Assembly (NCBI GenBank): GCA_019722365.1
Contig: JADFUC010000604.1
Span: forward strand, 1 to 64,000
Reading direction: 5' to 3'
Length of the DNA: 64,000 nt
From: Lithospermum erythrorhizon
Taxonomy: Eukaryota; Streptophyta; Magnoliopsida; Boraginales; Boraginaceae
Part shown: one piece after another, positions 37,290 to 48,190 of the stretch
Layout: each line of letters starts with the position of its first letter
How positions within the stretch are numbered: position 1 is the stretch's first letter
Notes under the pieces: generated by a model
Database searches by the model: none
What the model was told of the DNA's origin: nothing
Seen by the model: the letters and a program-made list of their open reading frames with translations, nothing else
Position numbers and translations under genes: made by a program

Positions 37290-37720
37290 TTATTCAAGAA
37301 GTTGTCTTTCCTTGTACGCCAGATTCAACAATCTCTTCATCTTCTTCAGAACAAAGGTGTAGGCATTACTTTGGAGTGCAGCAGTAATATTGCATGCAAG
37401 AAATATTATGCAAGATTGCATTATCCAACCTAGATGTCTTTGTTCATGCTTTAGTCAAAAAGATGTCCATGTTCCTCTTCCTCCTCCTCTTCAGGTAATT
37501 GAACTAAGCCAAGGCTGAAGAATCCAAGAAGATAAATGAAGGAAGCAACAAATGCAACAATAGCAAGAATCTCAGAGCGACAACATGAAAGGGTTGAGTT
37601 TCACAGTCTGAATTAACAAAAAATAGAGGAAAAAAATATAGCATTTGTTAAGTGAAAGAGGAAATGAAATGTTATCAGAATCCAAAGGTGTGGATTTAAC
37701 ATTCTTTTTCTTGAAAATAA
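37290..37720 (-). pseudogene. HMGR: HMG-CoA reductase, N-terminal membrane part, broken
   Basis: Read leftwards, the segment gives LDSDNISFPLSL and a hydrophobic NAIFF stretch (first membrane span), then across a shift CRSEILAIVAFVASFIYLLG and FFSLGLVQL (second span, 37495-37580). This corresponds closely to the plant HMGR phrase SE-LA--ASFIYLLGFFG-FVQ. An acidic run of seven Glu (LPEEEEEEEHGHLFD) ends at a stop. About 90 bases further on, SEEDEEIVESGVQGKTTS (37297-37352) matches the HMGR linker just before the catalytic domain, and homology then stops. No start codon could be fixed. Strand and order fit the catalytic part at 23.2-24.1 kb. About 65 residues between the two parts are not found. 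Confidence 0.8.
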
Positions 37721-38765
37721 CCGATTATTGTTGTTGTTAGCCTTTGAAAACTCTATCACTTGAAACTTTTGATTTGTTTGCAAGTGATGATTTGAAAATA
37801 AATTTACTAGTTTCCCTTTTGTGGTCTATCAAATCGAGAATTTATAAAATTTTGTTATGAATTTGTTGATGAAGCTATGCAGTTTTATTGGAATATATAT
37901 TTATAGTGTTAGGGACTTGATATAATACTCCAATTTGTATAATAATAGGTCAATAATGGCTGGTCTTACACATATATTTTATTACTTTTAAAAAAAGCTT
38001 GAATAAAAACTTATGGTTAAATTTCAAAGTAGGAGTAGTTTCGATGAACTATAGGTTATAGTCAGCACATATTTGGCAAAAAATTGAAGTGTGCATGTGG
38101 CTTAGTGTAAAAAGTTTGGGTGTTGCGAAAACTGTGCAAATTGTGCAAGGGAATTTGAAATAATCTAAAATTTAAGGATTGGGGTGTAATTAGTTACACA
38201 TCTAAATCAAAAAGACTTATCGTCAACTTTTGGTCACTCTTACAATTGCAGCTCTGCTGCTCTCCTTCGCGGATGCGGCTTTCTTCGGCGGCTTTTTCCT
38301 TTATTCCTCCGATTGCTGCAGAAATGCTCGATGTGGCGTCTTTTACAGATTTGCGTCAATAAAAATTTCATAATCATCTAATTAATTAAATTAATTCGAA
38401 AACCTAATTAAAATAAAAAAATATTTATAAATGGTTTTAAATAATTTGATTATGAATTGAGATTTTTTCTGATTTTTTATTATGAATTTCTTTTTATGTC
38501 TTGATTATGCATTTGAGAATTATTTTCTTATTGTAATTATGTGATGTTAAATTCCATTAAATTAATTAGGTTTGTTGTTCTATGTTTATTTTGATATATG
38601 CATTGACATTTGAAACTCAGTTTAATTACAAACAATTTATTATTTGAAGCTCCATGTTATCAGAAACAATTGAATGCTGTATCATCAACAAACACTGATC
38701 TACTATCTGTCACCTTTATTGATCTGTTTCCAGTTTCTAGAATAAATTCGTACTTTTACAATTCA
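37721..38765. other. Intergenic, no gene seen
   Basis: AT-rich, with a short GC-richer patch at 38255-38350 (CTGCTGCTCTCCTTCGCGG) that could belong to the transposon to its right or to an exon remnant. Neither could be shown. Confidence 0.3.
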
Positions 38766-38908
38766 TGTTCAGATATGTTTTTTGCACTAATGTGTAGTCA
38801 TATTTTTGTACATTGCACTAATTTGTTAGCATATTTTTGTATGTTTGCACTAATATGGTGGATTATTTTTGTGTTGATATGGTTTTGTACATTTGCAACA
38901 ATATGTAA
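38766..38908. repeat. Degenerate about 40-bp direct repeats before the FAR1 relic
   Basis: The word TTTTTGTACATTTGCACTAATATG recurs with variation about four times (for example GTCATATTTTTGTACATTGC). The same motif family reappears at 39925-40165, inside the transposase relic. Confidence 0.7.
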
Positions 38909-38981
38909 TTAACATTATGAAAATGTGCCACATTATATTTATTTTCCTAATACTACTCCATTTTAGGTGTTGGTGTTAATT

Positions 38982-40720
38982 ATGGTTGAAGGTAGCTCAT
39001 CGAATGGTTATTACTGTTCTTTCTTGTCATCCATCGAGTCTAAAGCTTTTAGTAATATTGTTCCAGAAGATAAATCAACTTGGGAAAACTTGACATTTCC
39101 TGATGCTGCCTCTACATATAACTTCTATAAAAGTTATGCAACTCAAGTTGGTTTCGTTGTTCGGAAATATTGGCGTAGTTGGATTCTACAAGAAATTAAT
39201 TTCCATTTTATTTGCACTATATATAGTTGCAATAAGAGAGGGTTCAAGAAAGGTAGTTCTTTAGATCCTTCCATACCAAATGACTTGAGTTGGTCTGTTG
39301 AAGGTTTTTAGGCGGAATCATTTAGGGAGAAGGCTGAAGTTCGCATAGGATGTGATGCTGACATTAGGTTTTAGTTATCATATGATCATTCTTATAGGAT
39401 TACTAGTTGGAATGCTGAACATTGTCATGCTGTTCATCCAAAGGAGCACTCTCATTTGTTGCATCCGAAGATTAATCCTATTCAAGTTGTTGTTGTGGTT
39501 AATGTTGAAGCTGGAATTCCAAATCGGTCTTCGTTTGAACTATTTAGCCGTATGGCAGGTGGTGTTGAGAAGGTTGGTTTTAGGCCCATTGATTTGAAGA
39601 ATTTTATTTCTACTGTAAGGCAGCTCAAGTTAGAAGATAGAGAAGGGTCATGTTTCTTGAATACTTTAGGCTAGAATCATTGAACAAGCCTAATTATTTC
39701 TATTTTGTACAATTTGATTCCGAAGAGCAAGTTGCTAGTATATTTTGGTCTGATGGGATTATGAGATCTGACTATGCTGTTTGGTGATGTATGCCTTTGA
39801 TACAACTTTTCGGACAAACAATTTGTACGTCCTCTACGTAAGCCACGTTTGCGATAATGCATTGTCATAATTTTGATTTACTTTATAATTAAGCATCGTT
39901 CGCGTTAAGCTTATGTTTTACTAATGTTGTCATAATTTTGTACAGTTTCTTCTGATATATTTAGTATATAATTTTGTATATTTTACATACTTTAATACGT
40001 TGACATATATTTGTGCATGTACTAAAATGTTGACATAGTTTTCTACATTTTGCACTAATATGTTAGAATTTTTATGTATGTCTCCACTAAAATGTTGTCA
40101 TATTTTGTACACATTCACTAATGTGTTGATATAGTTTTGTACATTTGCCAATGTTGTCACATTTCTTTTTATTCAAAGTTAGTTTTTATGGATCTATGAA
40201 AGTAGATATTTTAAATTTATTTTGTTTCATTTTTCTTAATCAGGTGCTTTTATTGGTTTTAATCATCACCGTCAAATATGCATTTTTAGTCTTTGCTTGT
40301 ATTCAATGAGACAAATGATACTTTGCGATAGTTTGTTCGCGTTTTTGAGTGTATGAAGGAGAAGTATCCTTGTAGTTTCTTGACAGATCAATGTCCCGAG
40401 CTATCCGTCGGTGACGTTTTTAAGTGTGATGCCTTCTAGTGTTTTCCACTGTTTGTGTTCATGGCACATTACTGAAAATGCTAAGAAAAACCTAGGATGC
40501 TATCTTTGTCTGAAGTTATAGATGAGATTATTTCTTGATTGGAAGACAATTGATTCGCTAGGGAATTTGATTTTAATTGGGACAAAATGGTGGCAAAGTG
40601 TTTTTCTGGAAAAGATATGGATCAAATTAACTGGTTGTCATTCATTCGAGGATATAAAGAGCAGTGGTGTTCAGCTTGGGTGAAAAGTCATTTCTTCTTT
40701 GGTTGAAAATATTCAGGTAA
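38982..40720 (+). pseudogene. FAR1/MULE-type transposase relic
   Basis: FAR1/FHY3 proteins descend from Mutator-like transposases. The first frame (start MVEGSSSNG at 38982) holds a FAR1 DNA-binding-like region: FPDAASTYNFYKSYATQVGF, then VVRKYWRSW and CNKRGFKKG (to about 39250), with a stop at 39309. A second frame at 39400-39674 reads HPKEHSHLLHPKI, VNVEAGIPNRSSFELFSRMA and GGVEKVGFRPIDLKNF, matching the segment between the zinc-binding part and the MULE core. At 40365-40500, text like FLTDQCPE and SWHITENAKKNLG corresponds to the transposase core. Between these lies a block of 40-bp repeats. Many stops are present, and no full protein is possible. It is a dead transposon rather than a host FAR1 gene, judging by the decay. 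Confidence 0.75.
39925..40165. repeat. Block of degenerate about 40-bp direct repeats inside the FAR1 relic
   Basis: Five to six variants of TGTTGACATA-TTTTGTACATTTTGCACTAA occur in tandem. They share their core with the repeats at 38766-38908 and interrupt the transposase text. Confidence 0.7.
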
Positions 40721-42735
40721 GTGAATCGTTTCAATTCTTTGATTTAGTATATTAGAAGTATGGCTTCATTACTGACGTCTAAATTCTTTGAAAGATTTAA
40801 TATACCATGAATTTAGTCGATTCTGATAATGCGAGAAGAGATAGCAATTTTGTGGTATTCTGATTTTTGCCAAAATCATTTTTCATGACCAGTACACTTG
40901 ATTTAATGCCCTTTTCTATTTTAAAAAATCCATAATGAGTTTGAGATTATTCATACTTATTATTGAACATTTAGTGATCGAATAATGTGACTCAAAGACT
41001 TTACGTGTATACAAATGGAGAATCTAATTGAGTCCTAAAGTGAGAATGATAGTGAAAGGAGTGGTGGTGATTGATTTTGAGCAAAAGATTGGTGTATCGT
41101 ATGTTTTGTCAATTGAAGTTTTTGTCGACATATTTGAAAGTTGCAGCAAATAGTAACCGTGTGGAAACTATCCTTGGTTGAAAGTATTCTGCACGATGAG
41201 TATTCCGATGAGTATATTTAGGTAGTTTTTAGATTTGATGGGATTCGTTGTGAAGCGAATCCATCGTGTTTGAATGTCGCTTGTCGCTACTGAACTCCCC
41301 GCTCCAAGAGAGTCTGTACGCTTCTCGTCTCGGCGTTATTTTTTTAACATCCCACGGAATAGGTTGGTGTTGTGAAATAACTCTTTGCTTAATCGGCTTC
41401 TTTTTTCCCATCGATGAAGAAAGTTGTCTGCCATTAAAAGTAATATAGTTAGAAGCTTGACTTTTGTCATAAAGAGTCTCGCCTTGTCCCTTTGTATTAA
41501 CAACTTACTAAGGAAGACACAAAACTTGCAAAAAGTACAGTAGAATTCACAATTATTAAAAACTTCTTCAATTAATGTCAATTAGAAGAATGCTTGACTG
41601 ACTAACGAGAGAATTTAAATGATAAATACTTTATGAAATTCACAAAAAGCAGATACAACTTTTTCAATCTACATAAAATCTAGATTTCATAATCATAACA
41701 TACATCTGATAAACATGTTAGGATCGAGGTGCATGTTGGAAATAATTTTGATTTTTAATATACAGGTGAGGCTTCATAAAAATTATGGCAATAAGCTAAC
41801 ATATTTCCAAAAGTGCTTAAGCCTCATAGTTTATTAGTATTGAGGAAACTATATTTTTCCAATAGAAATGAAATGATGTCAAAAGATAAAATTTTCAAAT
41901 TTTCCCAACTAATGATACCTCTTAAATCTTCATTAGCATAGATAAGTCTCCATATAGATGTAATCATAACATAAATATAATAAACTTTTTATAAAAAAAT
42001 TGAACTTTCTGACAAGAAATGAAAATTAGCCTTAGGGTACTTGCTTTGTTTCTTCTCATGATCCTTTGCACAAACTGAGTTAAAATATATCCCATGGTGT
42101 ATCTTGATATTTGGGTTGTTTCTTCAAGATATGTGCATCTTGACGATATTCAGGAATGACTTTATGGACAAAGTGAACAAAACCAAATAGAAGCATTCTT
42201 GACATGACCGTAGCTTCCTCCATTCTTTAATTTGCCCATTGCATGTTGAAATGTTTTCATTCGCTACTTGTCGATGCGTGACGAGAATGCAGTAGATGAA
42301 GTTCCTTCCTCAATCTCGGCCCGACTGCTTTGTACAATCATTGAGGTTTATTTTCTTATGACTACGAGATAGATTGTAAACTCCCAGAACATCACCAAAA
42401 GCATCTTGAGACCTTGCTCGATAATAACCGTACTACTTCATTTTTATCCCAGACTTCAAAATTCTTAACAATCCAATCTATGAAGTATGAAACTGATGAC
42501 ACAAATTCGGCAATTTGAAAGAATTCAAAGGCCTGATACTTTTCTTTTTAAATTACGTTTTTGTACTTTTTATGTCTACAAAGTTTAAAACTTTTTATTG
42601 AACATCGATGATTGAGTTTTTCTATAATAAATGCGTCTTAAATCGAACAATGCATTAACAAATGCATTAACCGCTTTCGACTCAACAAAATAGTCTTTTT
42701 CTTTCTTTGAATGGTCTTACATTTAAAAATATAAA
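40721..42735. other. No supported gene; possible tail of the FAR1-type transposon
   Basis: AT-rich. A minus-strand stretch at 42060-42500 looks partly codon-like (IDWIVKNFEVWDKNE near 42450), but stops are frequent and no family is recognised. Right of 41229, short ORFs on both strands look like chance. Confidence 0.3.
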
Positions 42736-43130
42736 CAAATTTATGAAATTCACAAAAATATATAGAACATTTGTTATATCTCCACCACATAAGAATTCCA
42801 CCAACAGAGATACAATTTTTTGTTATATCTATACCAGCACAAAACTATTGTCATGTTTTTTGTAATAATAATTTAGAACATGTGTAAAAGCAAAGATCAA
42901 TCAAATTCTAGAAGTTGAATACTTATATTTATTTTTAGCATGTTATAAATTCACAAAAACATATAGAACACATTTGTTATATCTACATAAAATTCACAAA
43001 AACATATACAAGTTTGTAAATCTACTCTGAAAGCACAAAGCTATTGTTCATTGTTTTTGTAATAGTACCAATTTTAAGAACATGTGCTCTTAGTGATCAA
43101 ATTCTAAGTTGAATACTTATGTTGATACGG
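42736..43130. repeat. Direct repeat pair, unit about 200 bp
   Basis: The phrase AAATTCACAAAAA-ATATAGAACA-TTTGTTATATCT starts near 42740 and again near 42952. Collinear text follows each time (TATTGTCATGTTTTTTGTAAT / TATTGTTCATTGTTTTTGTAAT, then GTTGAATACTTAT). A short third piece at 42994-43020 repeats the start. An older echo lies at 41636. Confidence 0.7.
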
Positions 43131-46100
43131 AAGTGCAACTAAGTGACAAATCTAGAAACTGAAAATTTAAGCATCTTTCCAATAAGTACAACTAAGTGAC
43201 AAAATCTTAAAAATGTCTACGTCTTTCACAAGCTGAATCTTTGAAGCTGTTGCGTCAAAATTCATATATGAAGCAAAATATTTTTTATATTCTCTATTCA
43301 ACAAAGCGATTTACGAATTGTGCATATTCAATCATCACTTGAGAATGCATAATCCAAAATCACAAGAACAGGTGAATGCATATATCAAAATCACATAAAA
43401 GTAAACCTAATCTATGGAATAAGAAATGAAAATATAAATTCATAATTAAAATGTACCTTTTTCAAAGCGATTTTTGATTGTATAAGTTTTTTTGCTTTTT
43501 TTCCCATTTTTATGCTAGCACTCGTTGAAAGTTGGAGGAGGTAGTAACACGGTAGAGGAGCGAGGTATGAGACTAAATTTGGAGGAGTTGATGAATATAA
43601 TTATGAGATGTATGAGTCAAAATTTGCAATTGGGTCCCTAAACCTAGCAAAATTTATAATTGGATCAAATGAGTGAAATTTTGTAATTAAATCATTCATG
43701 ATTACGGATACGTGAAGAAATCTGCCCAGGACCGTAGCCCATCTCATTTAGTGAAATTTAATTGTAATTTGCATATACTCTTTGTATCTTTTGCTTTTCC
43801 CTTCTCACCCTAACTTGAATTGAATTTCGTCAATATTGGTACTCTGTTAGCAGTCAAGGTTTTCTAGTTTTATCCAATTTTAGGTTGCATGTGAATGAAA
43901 TTTACGAATGTCATAAATTTAGAACATGTCGTACTTTAAAGTTAAAATGATTAGAATGTTGAATCTTAAAATTATTTTTTCCTATTAAAATTACTTTTCT
44001 AAAGGTTACCCTCAACAAAAAGCTCTACAGTATCATGTCATTGAGTTCTTTCGTAGGGCTAAATGTCATGGGATGTGACCCACAACCAATATAATGATAG
44101 TTTTCCATAATGAGAACTTTGGTTTAGCCAACTGAAATACGTTGATAGAGTCCGGGATCGAGTCTTGTTAGACTACGTAATAAGTAACTTTAGTCTCTAT
44201 TAACAAGTTAAATTGAGGTTTGCCAATAAAGCGATTGTCACAGTGTCACAATAACATATTAAGCTCTTCATCTGACTCAGGTGGAGCTGTCTACAATCGT
44301 TCGGGAGTTCTAGGGTATGGGATGGAAGTGATGCGATTGGGGCCAGGTCATTTATTAAAGTTCTGCCTCTTTTGCGCCCCGTGACATTGTAATTAAATTT
44401 GGTAAAGTTGGCCAATCTACGGCGTACTTATCGTGTTGCTATTTTTACGTCGAGTTGGATCTAATACAAATGATTGTCAACTCGATGTCTACCTTTCAAA
44501 GTTTCACTTTGGATGCGCATAAATGAAATCGAATTGTTAGTAAGAACGAGAGGGTTGAAAATACTATATTTTAATATTTCTTTTCACAAATAAATAATAT
44601 AACATATTTAAAATTACTTTCAAAATTTAAAGAGTCAATTTATTAAATTTTAAAATTGTTACATCCATAAAGACGAGGGAGTATTCAACAATCTATCTTA
44701 AAACAAATCATGGAGTGTTCGGATCACCAATCTGATAACTTTAGTGCATGGTAATTGAGTGGTGACAAATCACAATAATGACAATCCACTTTCAGGAATA
44801 TATATAGTTTAGTGGTTGGAGAAAAATAACCATTTTTGTCGGTTGATGTTCAGCTGAGTTAGTGTTGTTATTGAATCGAGTAGGAGAGGATACCAAAAAT
44901 AACCGTTATGATAGATATTTTTATCGATCGGGTAATTATCCGTTGTTTTAGTAGTGTCGAACAAAGTCCTTTACTCTAGTTTGACCCGAGATGTCACCGG
45001 ATCGAGTCGGCGGGTTTTAATTTATCGGCGAGGTATTGGATTATCCAAATAATTTACAAAATGTGGCAACAACTATAAGCGACTCGGGTTTTAACGGTAT
45101 CATATATATATATATTTTATCGAGTCGGATTATTAACTACAGTTTTTCAGTATGGAATAATACTTTTAGAGCCCTTGAGTGCGATTCCATAATCAACCAA
45201 GTGAGGTGGTCGGACCATTATGGAAGAGACTGGTTTTTCAAACTGTAGTAGTGTCACGGGCCTTGGGTTGCCCCTAAAATTTATATTATGGACCGATTTA
45301 TCCTCTAGCCCACTTTTAACGAGCTTATAATTAGGTCTTTGTCTATTAGCGGAAATATCAAAATCCATATAAAATGAATCAAATTTGCATGTGATGAGAA
45401 ATTTGAACTTTGCTATGTGAAGTATCACATTAAAGTATTATACTATCCAAGTCACACATACATTTTTGTCTTTAAATAGATTTGATCTACATTAGGCATA
45501 TAAATGCAGCTTAGATTAAACTATTTTTGACCTTAATATATAAAAAAAAATTGAAGAATTCACGACTACAAATATTTCCAACCCTAATTTTACATGTCAA
45601 AAATACATCCTCGTTTCACATGACAAAATATTTTAAATCTTAAGATTTACATGTGTGAAAATGCCCGGATCTTTACCGCCAAAATAATATTTTGGGGTGT
45701 GACTTTATGTCTAGGGATTTTGAGTATTTGTTTCAAGTGCCAACATTATTTTATTAATGAATTCATATGTTCGCTCTAAAGAGCCAGAGCATTGTACTTT
45801 TTTTAAGATGGGTCAAATGGTCACACCCACCTCGTATAAAATGAAAGATAAGGGGGCAATTTGAAAGTCGAAAATTTAAAATGACAAATTGAAATGTTCT
45901 CGATGTAGAGAGGATTTAGGAAAAAAAAAACTATCAAATATAAGAGTTGTTGAGATGAAAGATGAAGTAAATTAAAAGTAGTGAAATTTGTTGGAGATGG
46001 ATTATGTTAGGTGACTAAACAAGGACCTTGAGATCACATGCCATCTTTGTCTGCTACATAAAAATACAATTAAACAAATCATCTACTCAAATTAATTCAA

Positions 46101-46319
46101 GCTAGATCAATTTGCAATGCTCAATTGCCTTAAATATAAATCAAACATAATTACACCAAAAAAAATTACACTTTCCCACTTCCATGTGTAGTTCATGTAG
46201 AAGTGAAACAGTTAAGGAAAAGAATATTGGAATACAATATTAAAACATATAGTTTTTTGATACTTATATTAATAAAATCTGGGAAATATAAATTGCTCAA
46301 AAAGGCTACAAAATGAACT
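43131..46319. other. Long intergenic stretch; one MITE-like end
   Basis: No gene is supported. GACGAGGGAGTA at about 44673-44684 is the reverse of TACTCCCTCGTC, the end motif common to many plant MITEs. The matching other end was not found. Short open frames at 44200-44415 and 45036-45428 lack domains. The 3' flank of the ZAT gene occupies the last few hundred bases. Confidence 0.3.
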
Positions 46320-47688
46320 TCAGTTAAAAAAATGTTGCTTGAATATGTAAAGAATTGATGAATTTATACAATAAAATTTGTTGTTCAGTTTCAGCATTCT
46401 CACTAGCTGCTCTTGTTTGTGGCTACTTGGCATCCACCATTTCTGAAATCCAACTAGTTCATTACTATCTTCTTCATCTGGAGGGGGGAAATTAAGATCA
46501 AGAAAATCGCGTTCGTCTTTGGTTGATTTTTGAATCAGAGTGCTTTGGTTGCTTTTGGCCTCTGCAATTAAATGTGATCTTTTGTGTCCACCTAAAGCTT
46601 GACCTGAGGAGAATACTTTGAAGCAAATTGGACATTCATGGATTTTAATCTTCCTAGACTCATGATCTGTGTCTAACTTTTGCTTGCAACATTTGATCAC
46701 TTTGCTACTTTCAGCTGTCGGGTTTGGAGAAGGCTCTGTCTCAGTGCTGTTTTTGCTACAGTAGATTTTCGAAGAAAACAGCCTTTAGTCCTTTTGTGAC
46801 TTGCTCTATGCCCACCTAAAGCCTGGAATAAATGGAATTTTCTGTTGCAAGAAGTGCACTCAAACAAGTTTTTCTTTTCCAATCCATCAGTGAAATCTAT
46901 TTCAGCTTCACAGAGTTGCAATGCTTGGGGGTAATTTGCAGCCATAGAATGATCATGCAAATTAATACACTTCCTCTTGCTTGAATTTCCCTTTTCTGGA
47001 TTTTTTCAGAGCCCACATCAATACTTTCATCTATGCAATTTTCAGAAATATCAATTTCTTGTGTTTGGCCAATTTCCTGGAATCCCTGGAAAGTAAAAGC
47101 AAGCTCATTGCAGCTCATTGCAGCCTCTTCTGGTATCAATATCAGAAATGCAAGGCGAAGAAGAAGAAGCATTGAAAACATTCAGATTCTCAAATTTTTT
47201 CTTGACTCTTCTCGATCTCTTCTTTTTGTTCGTCGCAAAAGCTTCATTATCTGATTGGTTATCTATGATATTCTTCTGATTAGAACCATCAAAAGAATTT
47301 TCCCCCAGATTGTTTGATACTTTATCAGAATGACATTTCATGTGCCCAAATAAAGCTTTCCAGGATTGATAGCTTTTGCCACATTCTTTACAGATCATAT
47401 TTGGAATCATCTTCACTTGACTTCATACACTTGTTAGTCTTCTTGGGATTCTCTCAGACTATAACAAATATTGGAAGAATCAATAGAATGGTAATTCTTT
47501 CTTTCTCACCATTGAATTTGACTGACAATTCTGACAAGAGGAGGAAGTTTCTTTCCATAATGGCCTTTTTCATCAGGTTCAGATGAACTGATCAAATGAG
47601 ACCTCATATGACCTCCTAAAGATCTTCCAGAATGGAAGCTTTTGTTGCAGAATTTGCAGGCATGTTTCATTTCTTGATCCTTTTCCAT
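46320..47688 (-). CDS. ZAT-type C2H2 zinc-finger transcription factor, four fingers, frame-broken
   Basis: A plant C1-2i class zinc-finger repressor, like the Arabidopsis ZAT1/ZAT4/ZAT9 group. It starts at ATG 47688 (MEKDQEMKH). Finger 1 is CKFCNKSFHSGRSLGGHMRSH. Finger 2 (about 47330-47400) is CKECGKSYQSWKALFGHMKCH, with the QALGGH box changed to KALFGH as is usual for this finger in the group. A basic stretch KKKRSRRVKKK may be a nuclear signal. Finger 3 (about 46795-46870) is CTSCNRKFHLFQALGGHRASH. Finger 4 (about 46570-46640) is CPICFKVFSSGQALGGHKRSH. The C-terminal DLNFPPP is an EAR repression motif. No intron is needed. The frame breaks in four or five places: two homopolymers one base short (T6 at 47001, T5 at 46750 on the plus strand), a 10-bp tandem duplication at 47102-47121 and the stretch 47420-47515. 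Otherwise all parts are well kept, so the breaks may be sequencing errors. Confidence 0.85.
46750..46754. other. Homopolymer where the ZAT frame breaks (T5)
   Basis: On the gene strand, GCAAAAACAGCAC reads AKTALRQ and runs to a stop. One extra A would carry the frame on into the one used by finger 4. A one-base homopolymer loss is the commonest long-read consensus error. Confidence 0.5.
47001..47006. other. Homopolymer where the ZAT frame breaks (T6)
   Basis: On the gene strand, SEK is written with six A. After it the reading frame leaves the one that leads to finger 3 (SSKRKCINLHDHSMAAN). A change in A-run length would reconnect them. Confidence 0.45.
47102..47121. repeat. 10-bp tandem duplication inside the ZAT coding region
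   Basis: AGCTCATTGC is present twice in direct succession. On the gene strand a single copy would read RRGCNELAFTF without interruption. The second copy shifts the frame. Confidence 0.75.
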
Positions 47689-48190
47689 TAAAATTCTCAA
47701 AAAAATTGGCTCGAACGAAGATATATGTTTATTCAGTAAGAGCAGGCTGTGAAAGCTTCTCAGCTTTGAACCATTATGCTGAACAAAGTGGACCAAGAAA
47801 AGTAAAGGAAAATCGATCAGAAAGCAAGCTTGAAGCTGCAAGCTTTGCTGGTATTTGAAGTGAAATATTGAATCTTGACTCAAACTTGAACTAATTTGTT
47901 ATGATCAAATTCAGCTTTTGTTGCAGAATTTGCAGGCATGTTTCATTTCTTGATCCTTTTCCATTAAAATTCTCAAAAAAATTGGCTCGAACGAAGATAT
48001 ATGTTTATTCAGGTTATTTCAGGCTGTGTGAAAGCTACAGCTTTGAACTCATTATGCTGAACAAAGTGGACCAAGAAAGTAAAGGAAAATCGATCAGAAA
48101 GCAAGCTTGAAGCCAAAAGCCTTTGCTGGTATTTGAAGTGAAATATTGAATCTTGACTCAAACTTGAACTAATTTGTTATGATCAAATTC
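47637..48190. repeat. 276-bp tandem duplication over the ZAT 5' end
   Basis: Unit 1 is 47637-47912 and unit 2 is 47913-48190. Both open with AGCTTTTGTTGCAGAATTTG and carry the same start codon region, first 17 codons and 5' leader on the minus strand. They differ by a few small indels (for example at 47735-47765 against 48012-48045). The outer copy contains an ATG and truncated first-finger codons that lead nowhere. Confidence 0.9.

Noticed and set aside
39352..39597. Leu-rich 81-residue ORF
   Set aside because: Out-of-frame shadow of the FAR1-like segment read at 39400-39674.
44673..44684. CTCCCTC-type end considered as a complete MITE
   Set aside because: No second end or target duplication could be found, so only a possible end is noted.
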